DNA of 11,252 nucleotides from Fervidifonticultor sp964526945 (GTDB lineage: Bacteria; Sysuimicrobiota; Sysuimicrobiia; Sysuimicrobiales; Humicultoraceae). Shown piece by piece: positions 1 through 6,275 of the stretch (position 1 is its first letter; each line of letters starts with the position of its first letter). A program made the position numbers and the translations under genes. The stretch is taken from NCBI GenBank assembly GCA_964526945.1, contig CAZGNA010000087.1, positions 1 through 11,252 on the forward strand. Reading direction: 5' to 3'. The notes under the pieces are model-generated. The model searched no databases, was not told the DNA's origin, and was given only the letters and a program-made list of their open reading frames with translations.

Positions 1-1
1 T

Positions 2-796
2 ACCCCCGCAAACCGCGCCGCCGCCCGCCCGCGCCTGCCCCTGGGTGAGCTGCGCTCGTGGACCGTGTTCGCGGTCATCGTCACCGGTGCGTGGGAGGTC
101 GCCTCCCGCGTCTACGCGCAACCTTACCTGCTGCCCGCGCCCTCGGCGATCGCGCGCGAACTGCGCGACAACGCCGAGCTGGTCTTCGGCTACACGTGGA
201 TCACCACGCAGGAGGTGGTGGCAGGCTTCCTCATCGGCGCGGCGGCGGCGCTGCTGGGGGCCATGGTGTTCATCTGGCTGCCCCGGGGGCTCGAGCAGTT
301 CCTGTTCCGCATCGTGGTGACGCTGAACAGCACCCCGTTCGTGGCCCTGGCGTCGTTGGCCGTGGTCTGGTTCGGACTGGGCCTGCGCAGCAAGGTGATC
401 ATCGCGGCCCTCTACACGTTCTTCGCGGTCCTCTACACCACCCACAAGGAGTTCGTCTCGGTGGAGGTGATCCGCGAGCAGTTGCTGGACGTCTACAACG
501 CCACCTGGTGGCAGCGCATCGTGCTGTTGAAGATCCCCTCAGCGCTGCCCATCATCTTCGTGAGCCTCAAGGGCGGCGTCATGGCCGCGGTGAACGGCGC
601 CATCGTCGGCGAGCTCTACGGGGCGTCCGAAGGCCTGGGGTACATGATCCTGGACTCGCGCTACGTGGCCAACACCACCCGGGTGTTCCTGGCTGCGGTC
701 TTCTGTACCGTGATCGGGTGGCTGCTGCTGGGCGTCGTGACCGTGGCCGAGCGGCTGGCGCTGCCCTGGCACGTGAGCATGGCGGAACGCCGCTAG
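2..796 (+). CDS. ABC transporter permease, SsuC/TauC-like (5' partial)
   Basis: Inner-membrane permease of a nitrate/sulfonate/taurine-type ABC importer. The frame is open to the left edge, so the true start lies outside; 264 residues are visible, close to the family's usual 250-280. A GTG at 65 is possible but would fall inside the first membrane segment. About six hydrophobic segments are visible, and the cytoplasmic EAA-type loop that docks on the ATPase is at about nt 595-650 (GELYGASEGLGY). The sequence around AQPYLLPAPSAI (early P-P-S motif) is typical of BPD_transp_1 permeases of this subfamily. It is followed on the same strand by a binding protein (147 nt gap) and an ATPase, completing a three-part importer. 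Family assignment is firm; the substrate cannot be read from the permease. Confidence 0.9.
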   Translation, partial: TPANRAAARPRLPLGELRSWTVFAVIVTGAWEVASRVYAQPYLLPAPSAIARELRDNAELVFGYTWITTQEVVAGFLIGAAAALLGAMVFIWLPRGLEQFLFRIVVTLNSTPFVALASLAVVWFGLGLRSKVIIAALYTFFAVLYTTHKEFVSVEVIREQLLDVYNATWWQRIVLLKIPSALPIIFVSLKGGVMAAVNGAIVGELYGASEGLGYMILDSRYVANTTRVFLAAVFCTVIGWLLLGVVTVAERLALPWHVSMAERR

Positions 797-930
797 GGGG
801 TGAGCGCGGCACCGACGGCCTGGCCCGCCGGTCATCGCACGAGGCACGTATCCTGTCCGCTGGACCCGGAGGCGTCGCACAGCGTGCGGCCGCGGGGGTG
901 GGTCCGGCGGGCACCGTGGATCTGCAACGA

Positions 931-939
931 GGAGGAGGA
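931..939 (+). promoter_or_regulatory. Shine-Dalgarno site fixing the start of the binding-protein gene
   Basis: GGAGGAGGA lies 4 nt before ATG 944. The frame is open further upstream, back to about 800, but only the ATG at 944 has this ribosome site and directly begins a signal peptide, so it is the start used here. Confidence 0.75.
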
Positions 940-943
940 TGCG

Positions 944-1948
944 ATGCGAACTGCACTGCGGCTCGCCGTGATGGTGGTGGCGCTCGCCGTGCTCCTGGGC
1001 CCGACGCCCGTGCTGCGGGCGCAGGGCAGGACGGCGGTGACGATCTTCGAGGCCTGGTTCATCCACAACGAGTCCATGGGGGATCCGGTCGCGGTCGAGA
1101 AGGGCTTCTACAGGCAGCTGAACCTGGACGTGAAGGTGGTGGGCGGTGGCCCGGGCCTGTCGCCCATCGAGCGCACCATGGCCGAGGCCAAGAAGGGCGT
1201 GATCGCGTTTGGCGTCGACTACCCCTACAACATCCTCGAGGCGCGGGAGAAGCAGCGGCTGCCGCTGGTCGTCGTGGCCCACGACTTCCAGAAGTCGGCG
1301 GTGCGCCTGCTGTCGTGGAAGGAGCTGAAGGGCCCGCAGGACATCTCGGGCGTCGTCGCCACGTGGATCGGCTACGACAAGCAGATCAAGGCCGCCATCG
1401 GCCCCGACTGGGAGAAGAAGATCCGGATCGTCAACCAGCAGGGCGACCCGGCCACCATCGGCTCGTGGCTGAAGAAGGAGTACACCTTCGCCCACGCCAT
1501 GGCCTACAACGAGGTCCTGGTGGCCAAGCGGATGGCCAAGGAGAAGTACTGGGTCTACGACTTCCCCAGCTTCGGCATCGACTGGCCCGAGAACGTGGTC
1601 TTCACCACCGAGGAGATCGTGCAGAAGTACCCCCAGGTGGTGCAGGCGTTCGTCACCGGGCGCTACCAGGGCTACAAGTACGCGCTGGCCAACCGTCAGG
1701 AGGCCGTGCAGATCCTGCTCAAGTACAACAGCAACCTCAAGGGGAACGAGGCCCACGAGCTGGAGGGGATGGACGCCATCGCGGCCATCATGATCACCGA
1801 CGGCTCGAAGAAGAACGGCCTGGGCTGGGTCGACCCGGCGGCGTGGGACCGCGTGGCGCGGGACATGGTGCGCGCCAGGCTGCTGCCGGCCTCGGCCAAC
1901 CACAAGGCTGCCTTCACGACCAAGTTCCCCAGCAAGGTGCTGCCGTAG
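944..1948 (+). CDS. ABC transporter substrate-binding protein, NMT1/SsuA/ThiY-like
   Basis: Extracytoplasmic binding protein of 334 residues that should deliver the ligand to the flanking permease and ATPase. A signal peptide occupies residues 1-26: charged start MRTALR, hydrophobic core, then a cleavage site at about VLRA-QG. No lipobox cysteine is seen, so it is probably periplasmic rather than a lipoprotein. The mature part has the two-lobe type II layout: an opening strand VTIFEAWF, VAVEKGFYRQLNLDV (residues 49-63) followed by a GGGPG turn at 67-71, and later VVATWIGYDKQIKAA. This resembles NMT1/SsuA and the pyrimidine-precursor (ThiY) and riboflavin (RibY) groups; the ligand could be an aromatic or heterocyclic compound, a sulfonate or something else. 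The gene sits between permease and ATPase in one apparent operon. The lysine-rich composition and the TTKFPSKVLP tail suggest a complete C-terminus. Confidence 0.88.
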   Translation: MRTALRLAVMVVALAVLLGPTPVLRAQGRTAVTIFEAWFIHNESMGDPVAVEKGFYRQLNLDVKVVGGGPGLSPIERTMAEAKKGVIAFGVDYPYNILEAREKQRLPLVVVAHDFQKSAVRLLSWKELKGPQDISGVVATWIGYDKQIKAAIGPDWEKKIRIVNQQGDPATIGSWLKKEYTFAHAMAYNEVLVAKRMAKEKYWVYDFPSFGIDWPENVVFTTEEIVQKYPQVVQAFVTGRYQGYKYALANRQEAVQILLKYNSNLKGNEAHELEGMDAIAAIMITDGSKKNGLGWVDPAAWDRVARDMVRARLLPASANHKAAFTTKFPSKVLP

Positions 1949-2000
1949 CGCGCACGGTGCTGGGGGAGTGCCGATCCGCACAGGAGGCGCACCACCGCGG

Positions 2001-2041
2001 CGGTGGAGGACCGCGCCGCAGCCGGTGCGCCACGTGGCACC
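2001..2041 (+). other. Inverted repeats in the gap between the binding-protein and ATPase genes
   Basis: The 130-nt gap 1949-2078 contains CCACCG-CGG-CGGTGG (1992-2006) and a GGTGC/GCACC pair (2024-2028 with 2037-2041). The second pair encloses most of a perfect 10-bp palindrome, GCCACGTGGC (2029-2038). These could fold in the mRNA between the two genes, or be an operator. Chance palindromes are frequent at this G+C content, so the assignment is weak. Confidence 0.25.
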
Positions 2042-2063
2042 CGTCCCACGCCGCCGTGAGGCC

Positions 2064-2070
2064 GGAGGGG
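2064..2070 (+). promoter_or_regulatory. Shine-Dalgarno site favouring a GTG start for the ATPase
   Basis: GGAGGGG lies 8 nt before GTG 2079. The ATG at 2112, where homology-based starts would usually be placed, has no purine-rich site before it, since the upstream bases are C-rich. Confidence 0.45.
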
Positions 2071-2078
2071 AAGCGGCC

Positions 2079-2981
2079 GTGCGCCTCCCCTCCGGCACGC
2101 CACCCCTGAGCATGGACGCTGCACCCGGCGATGTGATCATCCGCCTGGAGCACGTCTCCAAGGCCTACGCCCTGGGCCGGGCGGCCGGCGGCGGCGCGAC
2201 CCTCGAGGTGGTGCGGGACGTCTCCCTCCAGATCCGGCGCCGCGAGTTCGTCTCGATCATCGGCCCCTCGGGCTGCGGGAAGACCACGGTGCTGTTCATG
2301 CTGGCCGGGCTGCGCGACCCCACCGCCGGGCGGATCGAGGTCGCCGGCCGACCGCCGCGGGAGGCCGTCCGCGCGGGGCTGTCCACGGTGATCTTCCAGC
2401 AGCCGGTGCTGTTCGAGTGGCTGACCGCCGAGGAGAACGTCCTGCTGCCGCTGCGCATGCGCGACCCCCGGTGGTGGGCCTGGCCCCTGCGCCGGCGCCA
2501 CCACCTGGCGGCCGCGCGGCGGGCCCTGGAGCTGGTGGACCTGGTGCCGTTCGCCGGCTACTACCCGGACAAGCTCTCCGGCGGCATGCAGCAGCGGGTG
2601 GCGCTGGCGCGGGCCCTCACCCTCGACCCTCAGGTGCTGCTGATGGACGAGCCGTTTGGGGCCCTGGACGAGATCACCCGGGACCGGATGAACCTGGAGC
2701 TGCTCCGGCTCTTCGAGGACCGCCAGCTCACCATCGTCTTCGTGACCCACTCGATCGAGGAAGCGGTGTTCCTCTCGGACCGCGTGGTCGTCATGAGCCG
2801 CGGCCCCTCGCCGCGCACGGGGTCGAGCGTCGTGCGCGTGATCGACGTCGACCTCCCCCACCCCCGCCACCTGGCCCTCAAGGAGGAGGCCGCGTTCTTC
2901 CAGAAGGTCAAGGAAGGCCGCGAGGCGCTGCGGGAGGCCCAGACGGCCGGTCAGCCGAGCGCGGCGCTGGCGGCCCCGTAG
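2079..2981 (+). CDS. ABC transporter ATP-binding protein, SsuB/TauB-like
   Basis: Cytoplasmic ATPase that powers the importer encoded just upstream. Counting from GTG 2079 (300 residues), all nucleotide-binding motifs are present: Walker A GPSGCGKTT at 62-70, Q-loop glutamine 107 (VIFQQPVLFEW), signature LSGGMQQR at 166-173, Walker B VLLMDEP at 186-192 with catalytic E191, D-loop FGALD, and the switch histidine in FVTHS at 224. MDEPFGALDEITR is typical of the nitrate/sulfonate/taurine branch. The start is uncertain: GTG 2079 has a good ribosome site, while ATG 2112 (289 residues) would suffice for the fold. The C-terminal tail after HPRH is short and helical, with no extra regulatory domain. 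The last 31 nt overlap the 3' end of the convergent acetyltransferase gene. Confidence 0.92.
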   Translation: MRLPSGTPPLSMDAAPGDVIIRLEHVSKAYALGRAAGGGATLEVVRDVSLQIRRREFVSIIGPSGCGKTTVLFMLAGLRDPTAGRIEVAGRPPREAVRAGLSTVIFQQPVLFEWLTAEENVLLPLRMRDPRWWAWPLRRRHHLAAARRALELVDLVPFAGYYPDKLSGGMQQRVALARALTLDPQVLLMDEPFGALDEITRDRMNLELLRLFEDRQLTIVFVTHSIEEAVFLSDRVVVMSRGPSPRTGSSVVRVIDVDLPHPRHLALKEEAAFFQKVKEGREALREAQTAGQPSAALAAP

Positions 2982-3868
2982 ATCTGCGCGCGCCGGCCGG
3001 GCGGCCGGCGTGCGCCCAGCACCATGTAGTGCGTGGACCGCACGCGCCGGAAGCCCGCCCGGTCCAGCAACGGCGGGGCGCCCACGTTGGCGCGCGGGAC
3101 CAGCGCCACGGGCCCGCTCTCGAACCCCAGGGCCCATGCCGTTGCCAGCAGCGCCGCCGCGTCGGCGGGGGAGGCGGCCACCCATGGCCCCAGGCGCCGG
3201 GGCTGGGCCACCAGGTAGCTTCTGACGGCGCCGTCGGAGGCGCAGATCACCAGCACACGGCCGGGGTGCGCGCTGACCAGCTCGCGGAGCACCCCGCGTC
3301 GGTCGCCGCCGAAGATGCGGACGTCGGCGGTCGCGAGCGCATCGAGCTCGTCGGCGCGCAGCGCGCGGACGGGGGCCGCGGGCGTCCCCGCCTTTGCCCC
3401 GCCATCGGGTCGCACCGGAGGGCCGGCATCGGCCCCAGCGGTCGCCTGGCCGCCGCCGTCTGCGCCGTACTCCCAGATGTCCGTTGCGTCCACCGCGACG
3501 AAGCCCACGCGCCGGCACAGCACCGCGCCCGCGTCGCTGGCGTCGACGACCACGAGGGGAATGCCGCGGGAGGCGATCCAGCCCAGCCAGTGCTGGAGCA
3601 GCGCTGCCCCGATCCCGCGCCCCTGGGCCTCCGGGGCCACCGCGAAGAGGCCGCCGTAGACGAACCGGCCGTAGTCCAGGCCGCCGATCACGCCCACGGG
3701 CGTCCCGTCCTCGAGCGCCAGGAACCACCCGTCGGCCTGCAGGCGGAGCAACTGCTGCAGCGAGGCGAGCCGACTCTCCTCGATCGCGAAGGCCGCCCGC
3801 ACGATCCGATCTGCGGCCGCCAGATCGCCCTGGGCCAGCGGCCGGATCACCGGGGCGGCCCGCGCCAC
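2951..3868 (-). CDS. Tandem GNAT-family N-acetyltransferase
   Basis: Acetyl-CoA-dependent N-acyltransferase of 305 residues with two GNAT halves. The first domain (about 8-135) carries VIGGLDY, the core strand GGLFAVAPEAQG and the acetyl-CoA pyrophosphate loop QGRGIGAAL (82-90), then a C-terminal CRRVGF. A flexible Ala/Gly/Pro linker (about 136-168) joins it to a second domain (about 169-284) resembling the Acetyltransf_18 type: ADVRIFGGDRRGVLREL, a LGPWVAASPADAAALL segment, VPRANVGAPPLLDRAGF, and THYMVLG. The second half lacks a canonical Q/R-x-x-G-x-G loop, so it may be structural or bind the acceptor. The GTG start at 3868 overlaps the last base of the RidA stop codon, so translation is probably coupled. 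The acceptor substrate is unknown. The 3' end runs 31 nt into the convergent ATPase gene. Confidence 0.87.
   Translation of the reverse strand: MARAAPVIRPLAQGDLAAADRIVRAAFAIEESRLASLQQLLRLQADGWFLALEDGTPVGVIGGLDYGRFVYGGLFAVAPEAQGRGIGAALLQHWLGWIASRGIPLVVVDASDAGAVLCRRVGFVAVDATDIWEYGADGGGQATAGADAGPPVRPDGGAKAGTPAAPVRALRADELDALATADVRIFGGDRRGVLRELVSAHPGRVLVICASDGAVRSYLVAQPRRLGPWVAASPADAAALLATAWALGFESGPVALVPRANVGAPPLLDRAGFRRVRSTHYMVLGARRPPGRRAQIYGAASAALG
2986..3015 (+). terminator. Strong GC hairpin just after the ATPase stop
   Basis: GCGCGCGCCGGCC (2986-2998), loop GGGC, then GGCCGGCGTGCGC (3003-3015). This forms a 13-bp stem with one G-T pair and begins four bases after the stop at 2979-2981. There is no T-tract, so it is not a classical intrinsic terminator. 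It may end or protect the transcript of the upstream transporter. On the other strand it lies within the acetyltransferase coding sequence, near its C-terminal RRPPGRRAQ segment. Confidence 0.45.
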
Positions 3869-4326
3869 TACTCCACCTCGAGGACCATCTCGATCTCGAC
3901 GGCGATGTTGCGGGGCAACGCGCCCATCCCCACCGCCGAGCGGGCGTGCCGGCCGGCGTCGCCGTACAGCGCCACCAGCAGGTCGGAGCACCCGTTGATG
4001 ACCTCGGGCTGCCGGTCGAACTCGGGGGTGCAGTTGACCATGCCCAGCACCTTGACGACCCGCTTCACGCGGTCCAGGTCGCCCAGCGCCTCCTTCACCG
4101 AGGCCAGGCAGTTGAGCGCCACCAGCCGGGCGGCCTCGTAGCCCTGCTCGACCGTCAGGTCCCGGCCCACCTTGCCGGTGTACACGAGCGTCCCGTCGCG
4201 GTGCGGCCCGTGGCCGGAGACGAACAGCAGGTTGCCCGTGCGCACCGTGCGCACGTAGTTGGCCACCGGCGCCGGCGGCGGGGGCAGCTGCAGTCCCATC
4301 TCGGCGAACTTGGCTTCGACCTTCAT
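3868..4326 (-). CDS. RidA/YjgF family protein (enamine/imine deaminase-like)
   Basis: Small cytoplasmic protein of 152 residues in the YjgF/YER057c/UK114 superfamily. Canonical members hydrolyse reactive enamine/imine intermediates released by PLP enzymes; others act in specific catabolic routes. ATG 4326 is chosen because GAGGAGGAG (4331-4339) lies 4 nt upstream. The opening ELGxxLPPPPxPVxNYV-like block (here MGLQLPPPPAPVANYV, 10-25), GNLLFVSGHGP (31-41) and a C-terminal VEIE are seen. The arginine that holds the substrate carboxylate in RidA corresponds to R129 (HARSAVG), and the catalytic glutamate to E144 (AVEIE). The length and Pro-rich start place it in the longer subfamily (PF14588-like) rather than with the ~128-residue housekeeping RidA, so its exact reaction is uncertain. 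It is first in a two-gene unit with the acetyltransferase. Confidence 0.9.
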   Translation of the reverse strand: MKVEAKFAEMGLQLPPPPAPVANYVRTVRTGNLLFVSGHGPHRDGTLVYTGKVGRDLTVEQGYEAARLVALNCLASVKEALGDLDRVKRVVKVLGMVNCTPEFDRQPEVINGCSDLLVALYGDAGRHARSAVGMGALPRNIAVEIEMVLEVE

Positions 4327-4368
4327 GCTTCTCCTCCTCGAGGAACGTGATGTGAGCGGTCGCTGGAG

Positions 4369-4396
4369 GATATACGACGCGCGCGGGAATCGTCCC
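4369..4396 (-). promoter_or_regulatory. Candidate promoter for the RidA-GNAT unit
   Basis: Reading the minus strand, GGGACG (4396-4391) and TATATC (4374-4369) are separated by 16 bp, a 3/6 and 4/6 match to the sigma-70 boxes. They lie about 43 nt before the RidA ATG. The TATA stretch stands out as one of the few A/T-rich spots locally. This is pattern matching only. Confidence 0.3.
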
Positions 4397-4453
4397 GCCG
4401 GCAGCACGGCACCGGCGCCGCAGTGACACCTCCGAGCCGTGGGCCCCGTGGGA

Positions 4454-4482
4454 TTGACGCCGCCGGCCCGACCGCGCACACT
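4454..4482 (+). promoter_or_regulatory. Candidate promoter for the HAD hydrolase gene
   Basis: TTGACG (4454-4459) matches the -35 box at 5/6. CACACT (4477-4482), 17 bp later, is a poor -10 box. If used it would give a leader of about 80 nt before ATG 4571. The rest of the 244-nt divergent gap 4327-4570 shows no RNA gene or clear operator. Confidence 0.22.
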
Positions 4483-4570
4483 ACGCGTACCGATCCGTCG
4501 GGCTCGCCCATGCGACGAAACCGTGGTGCGGTGGCCGTCTGGGCGCGCGCCGACGGCTCGGAGGCTGCCG

Positions 4571-5262
4571 ATGGATCTCCGGGTCGTGACCTTCGACGTC
4601 TACTCGGCGCTCTACGACATCACCGCGGGCCTGGCCGCGGCGGTCGGTGCGCTCTTCCGGCGCCGGGGGCTGGCGCAGGATCCCGTGCCGGTCGCACGGA
4701 CCTGGCGGCAGAAGCACATGGAGTACCTGCTGGTGGCCACTGCGCTGGCGCGCGAGCCCGCCTCCAACCGCCGTGCCATCGAGATCACGGCCCGCTGGAC
4801 GCTGCGGGCGCTGGACCCGCCGCTGTCGGACGCCGAGCTGGCCGACCTCGTGGCGGCCTGGACGCGCCTGCCCCCATGGCCCGAGGCCCTCGAGGTGCTG
4901 GCGGCGGTGCGGCGCCGGCCGCTGCGGCTGGCCACGCTCTCCAACGGCGACGAGGCGATGCAGCGCGCCCTGCTGGCGGCCACGCTGCCCGTGCCGTTCG
5001 ACGACGTGATCTCCACCGAGGGTGGGCAGTTCAAACCGCACCCGTCGGTCTACGCCCGGGCGCTGGCCCGGCTCGGCGTCGAGGCCGCCGCCGTGCTGCA
5101 CGTGGCGGGCTCGCCCACCGACGCCATGGGCGCGACCGCCGCCGGCATCCGGACCGTGTGGGTGAACCGCACCGGCGACGCCGTGCTCGACCCGCGGTTT
5201 GCGCCGGCGGTGGAGGTGGCCGATCTCCGCGGGATCCTGCCCCTGCTCGACCGACCGCGTAG
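4571..5262 (+). CDS. HAD-superfamily hydrolase, haloacid dehalogenase type II-like; 3' end ambiguous
   Basis: Soluble hydrolase of the haloacid dehalogenase superfamily, which acts through an aspartyl intermediate. ATG 4571 has GGAGG at 4560-4564, 6 nt upstream. Motif I is FDVYSALYD with nucleophile D9; the usual FDxYGTL has Gly-Thr where this has Ser-Ala. A helical cap spans about 18-100. Motif II is LSNGD (S124, N125), motif III lysine K155 in GGQFKPHPSVY, motif IV HVAGSPTDAMGA with D184, followed by AAGIRTVWVNR. The fold ends at about DLRGILPLLDRP (nt 5254), near residue 228, the usual size. No stop follows in this frame until 6323-6325, deep in the antisense of the DppC-like gene. A TAG at 5260-5262 is in the neighbouring frame and would close the gene if one base were missing just upstream. 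The end given is therefore inferred. Substrate unknown; phosphatase activity is an alternative. Confidence 0.72.
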
Positions 5263-5293
5263 ACCACATCCTGACATCCGGTGGCCCGCCGGC

Positions 5294-6193
5294 TCAGGTC
5301 CGCAGCCGCGGGTCGAAGTGGTCGCGCAGCGCGTCGCCGAAGACGTTGAACGCCAGGACGGCCAGGCTGATGACGAGCCCGGGGAACACGGCCATCCAGG
5401 GCGCCTTGGTGGCGAAGTCCACGGCCGCCCCCCGCAGCATCAGGCCCCAGGCCGGCGTCGGCTCCGAGACGCCCAGCCCCAGGAACGACAGCGACGCTTC
5501 CAGGAGGATAGCCTGCCCCAGGAAGGCAGTGAGCATCACCAGGTAGGGCGCCATGACGTTGGGCGCCATGTGCCGGCGGATGATGTGGCCGTGGGAGCCG
5601 CCCACCGCCCGCGCCGCCTCGATGTAGACCATCTGGCGCACGGCCAGGGCGCTGCTGCGCACCACCCGCGCGGCCCGCGGCAGGAACGACAGCGCGATGG
5701 CCACGATCAGCTTGTCGGTGCCGGCGCCGATCAAGGCCACGATCGCCATGGCCAGGATGACGATGGGGAACGACAGCAGCACGTCCACCAGCCGCTGCAC
5801 CAGCAGGTCGGTCAGACCGCCGAAGTAGGCGCTGGCCACCCCGATGGCCGCCCCGGCGGTCGCGCCCAGCACCGACGCGCCAAACCCCACCAGCATGGCG
5901 GTGCGGGCCCCGTAGAGGATGCGGCTGAAGACGTCGCGGCCGAACGCGTCGCTGCCAAACCAGTGGGCGCGCCCGGGCGGGGCGAACATCGCGGCGAAGT
6001 CCGTGGCCAGCGGGTCGTAGGGCGCCAGCTGGGGCGCCAGCAGCCCGGCCAGCAGCATGGCGACGATCACCGCGGCGCCGGCCGCGCCCACCGGGTAGCG
6101 GCGGACGAAGCGCCAGGCCGGGTGGCGCCGCGGGCGCGACGGCGGCGCGAGCTGCACGTCGGCGCGGACCTCGGAGTCGGCCGGCGTCGCCAT
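5294..6193 (-). CDS. ABC transporter permease, DppC/OppC-like
   Basis: Second inner-membrane subunit of a peptide/nickel-type importer, 299 residues from ATG 6193. After a basic cytoplasmic N-terminus (PSRPRRHPAWRFVRRYP) comes membrane segment 1 (about 36-56). Next is the family hallmark FGSDAFGRDVFSRILYGAR at 79-97, several more hydrophobic segments, and the ATPase-docking EAA loop EAARAVGGSHGHIIRRH at 192-208. It ends with FNVFGDALRDHFDPRLR, the standard DppC tail. An alternative ATG at 6268, 7 nt after the DppB stop, would add 25 Arg-rich residues; 6193 gives the common length and has a GGAG before it. It is the last gene of the minus-strand unit. No ATPase gene follows, and the downstream neighbour is the convergent HAD gene. 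Confidence 0.9.
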   Translation of the reverse strand: MATPADSEVRADVQLAPPSRPRRHPAWRFVRRYPVGAAGAAVIVAMLLAGLLAPQLAPYDPLATDFAAMFAPPGRAHWFGSDAFGRDVFSRILYGARTAMLVGFGASVLGATAGAAIGVASAYFGGLTDLLVQRLVDVLLSFPIVILAMAIVALIGAGTDKLIVAIALSFLPRAARVVRSSALAVRQMVYIEAARAVGGSHGHIIRRHMAPNVMAPYLVMLTAFLGQAILLEASLSFLGLGVSEPTPAWGLMLRGAAVDFATKAPWMAVFPGLVISLAVLAFNVFGDALRDHFDPRLRT

Positions 6194-6275
6194 CACGCTC
6201 CGGCGCACCTGCGGACGCCTGCGCCCTGGCGCCGCACCTCCGCTGCGCGCCCACGGGTCCACCCTCATCTGGCCC

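Noticed and set aside
849..854. TATCCT as a -10 box for the binding-protein gene
   Set aside because: No -35-like sequence at a suitable distance upstream, and the gene lies in an apparent operon.
862..905. GGACCC/GGGTCC inverted repeat with an inner GCAC/GTGC pair before the binding-protein gene, considered as a riboswitch or operator
   Set aside because: Arms are short with a large loop, and no known riboswitch core was recognised; expected by chance at this G+C content.
58..2109. Long plus-strand open frame of 683 codons across the permease and binding-protein genes
   Set aside because: Its translation is Arg/Gly/Ala-rich low-complexity sequence with no family resemblance. It is out of frame with two clearly recognised genes, so it is a high-GC shadow frame.
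539..2161. Minus-strand open frame of 540 codons opposite the binding-protein gene
   Set aside because: His/Arg/Gly/Val-rich composition typical of antisense frames of GC-biased genes, with no motif and no ribosome site.
1914..3728. Minus-strand open frame of 604 codons opposite the ATPase gene and in the wrong frame of the acetyltransferase
   Set aside because: Arg/Gly-rich with no motif, overlapping genes with full catalytic motifs in other frames.
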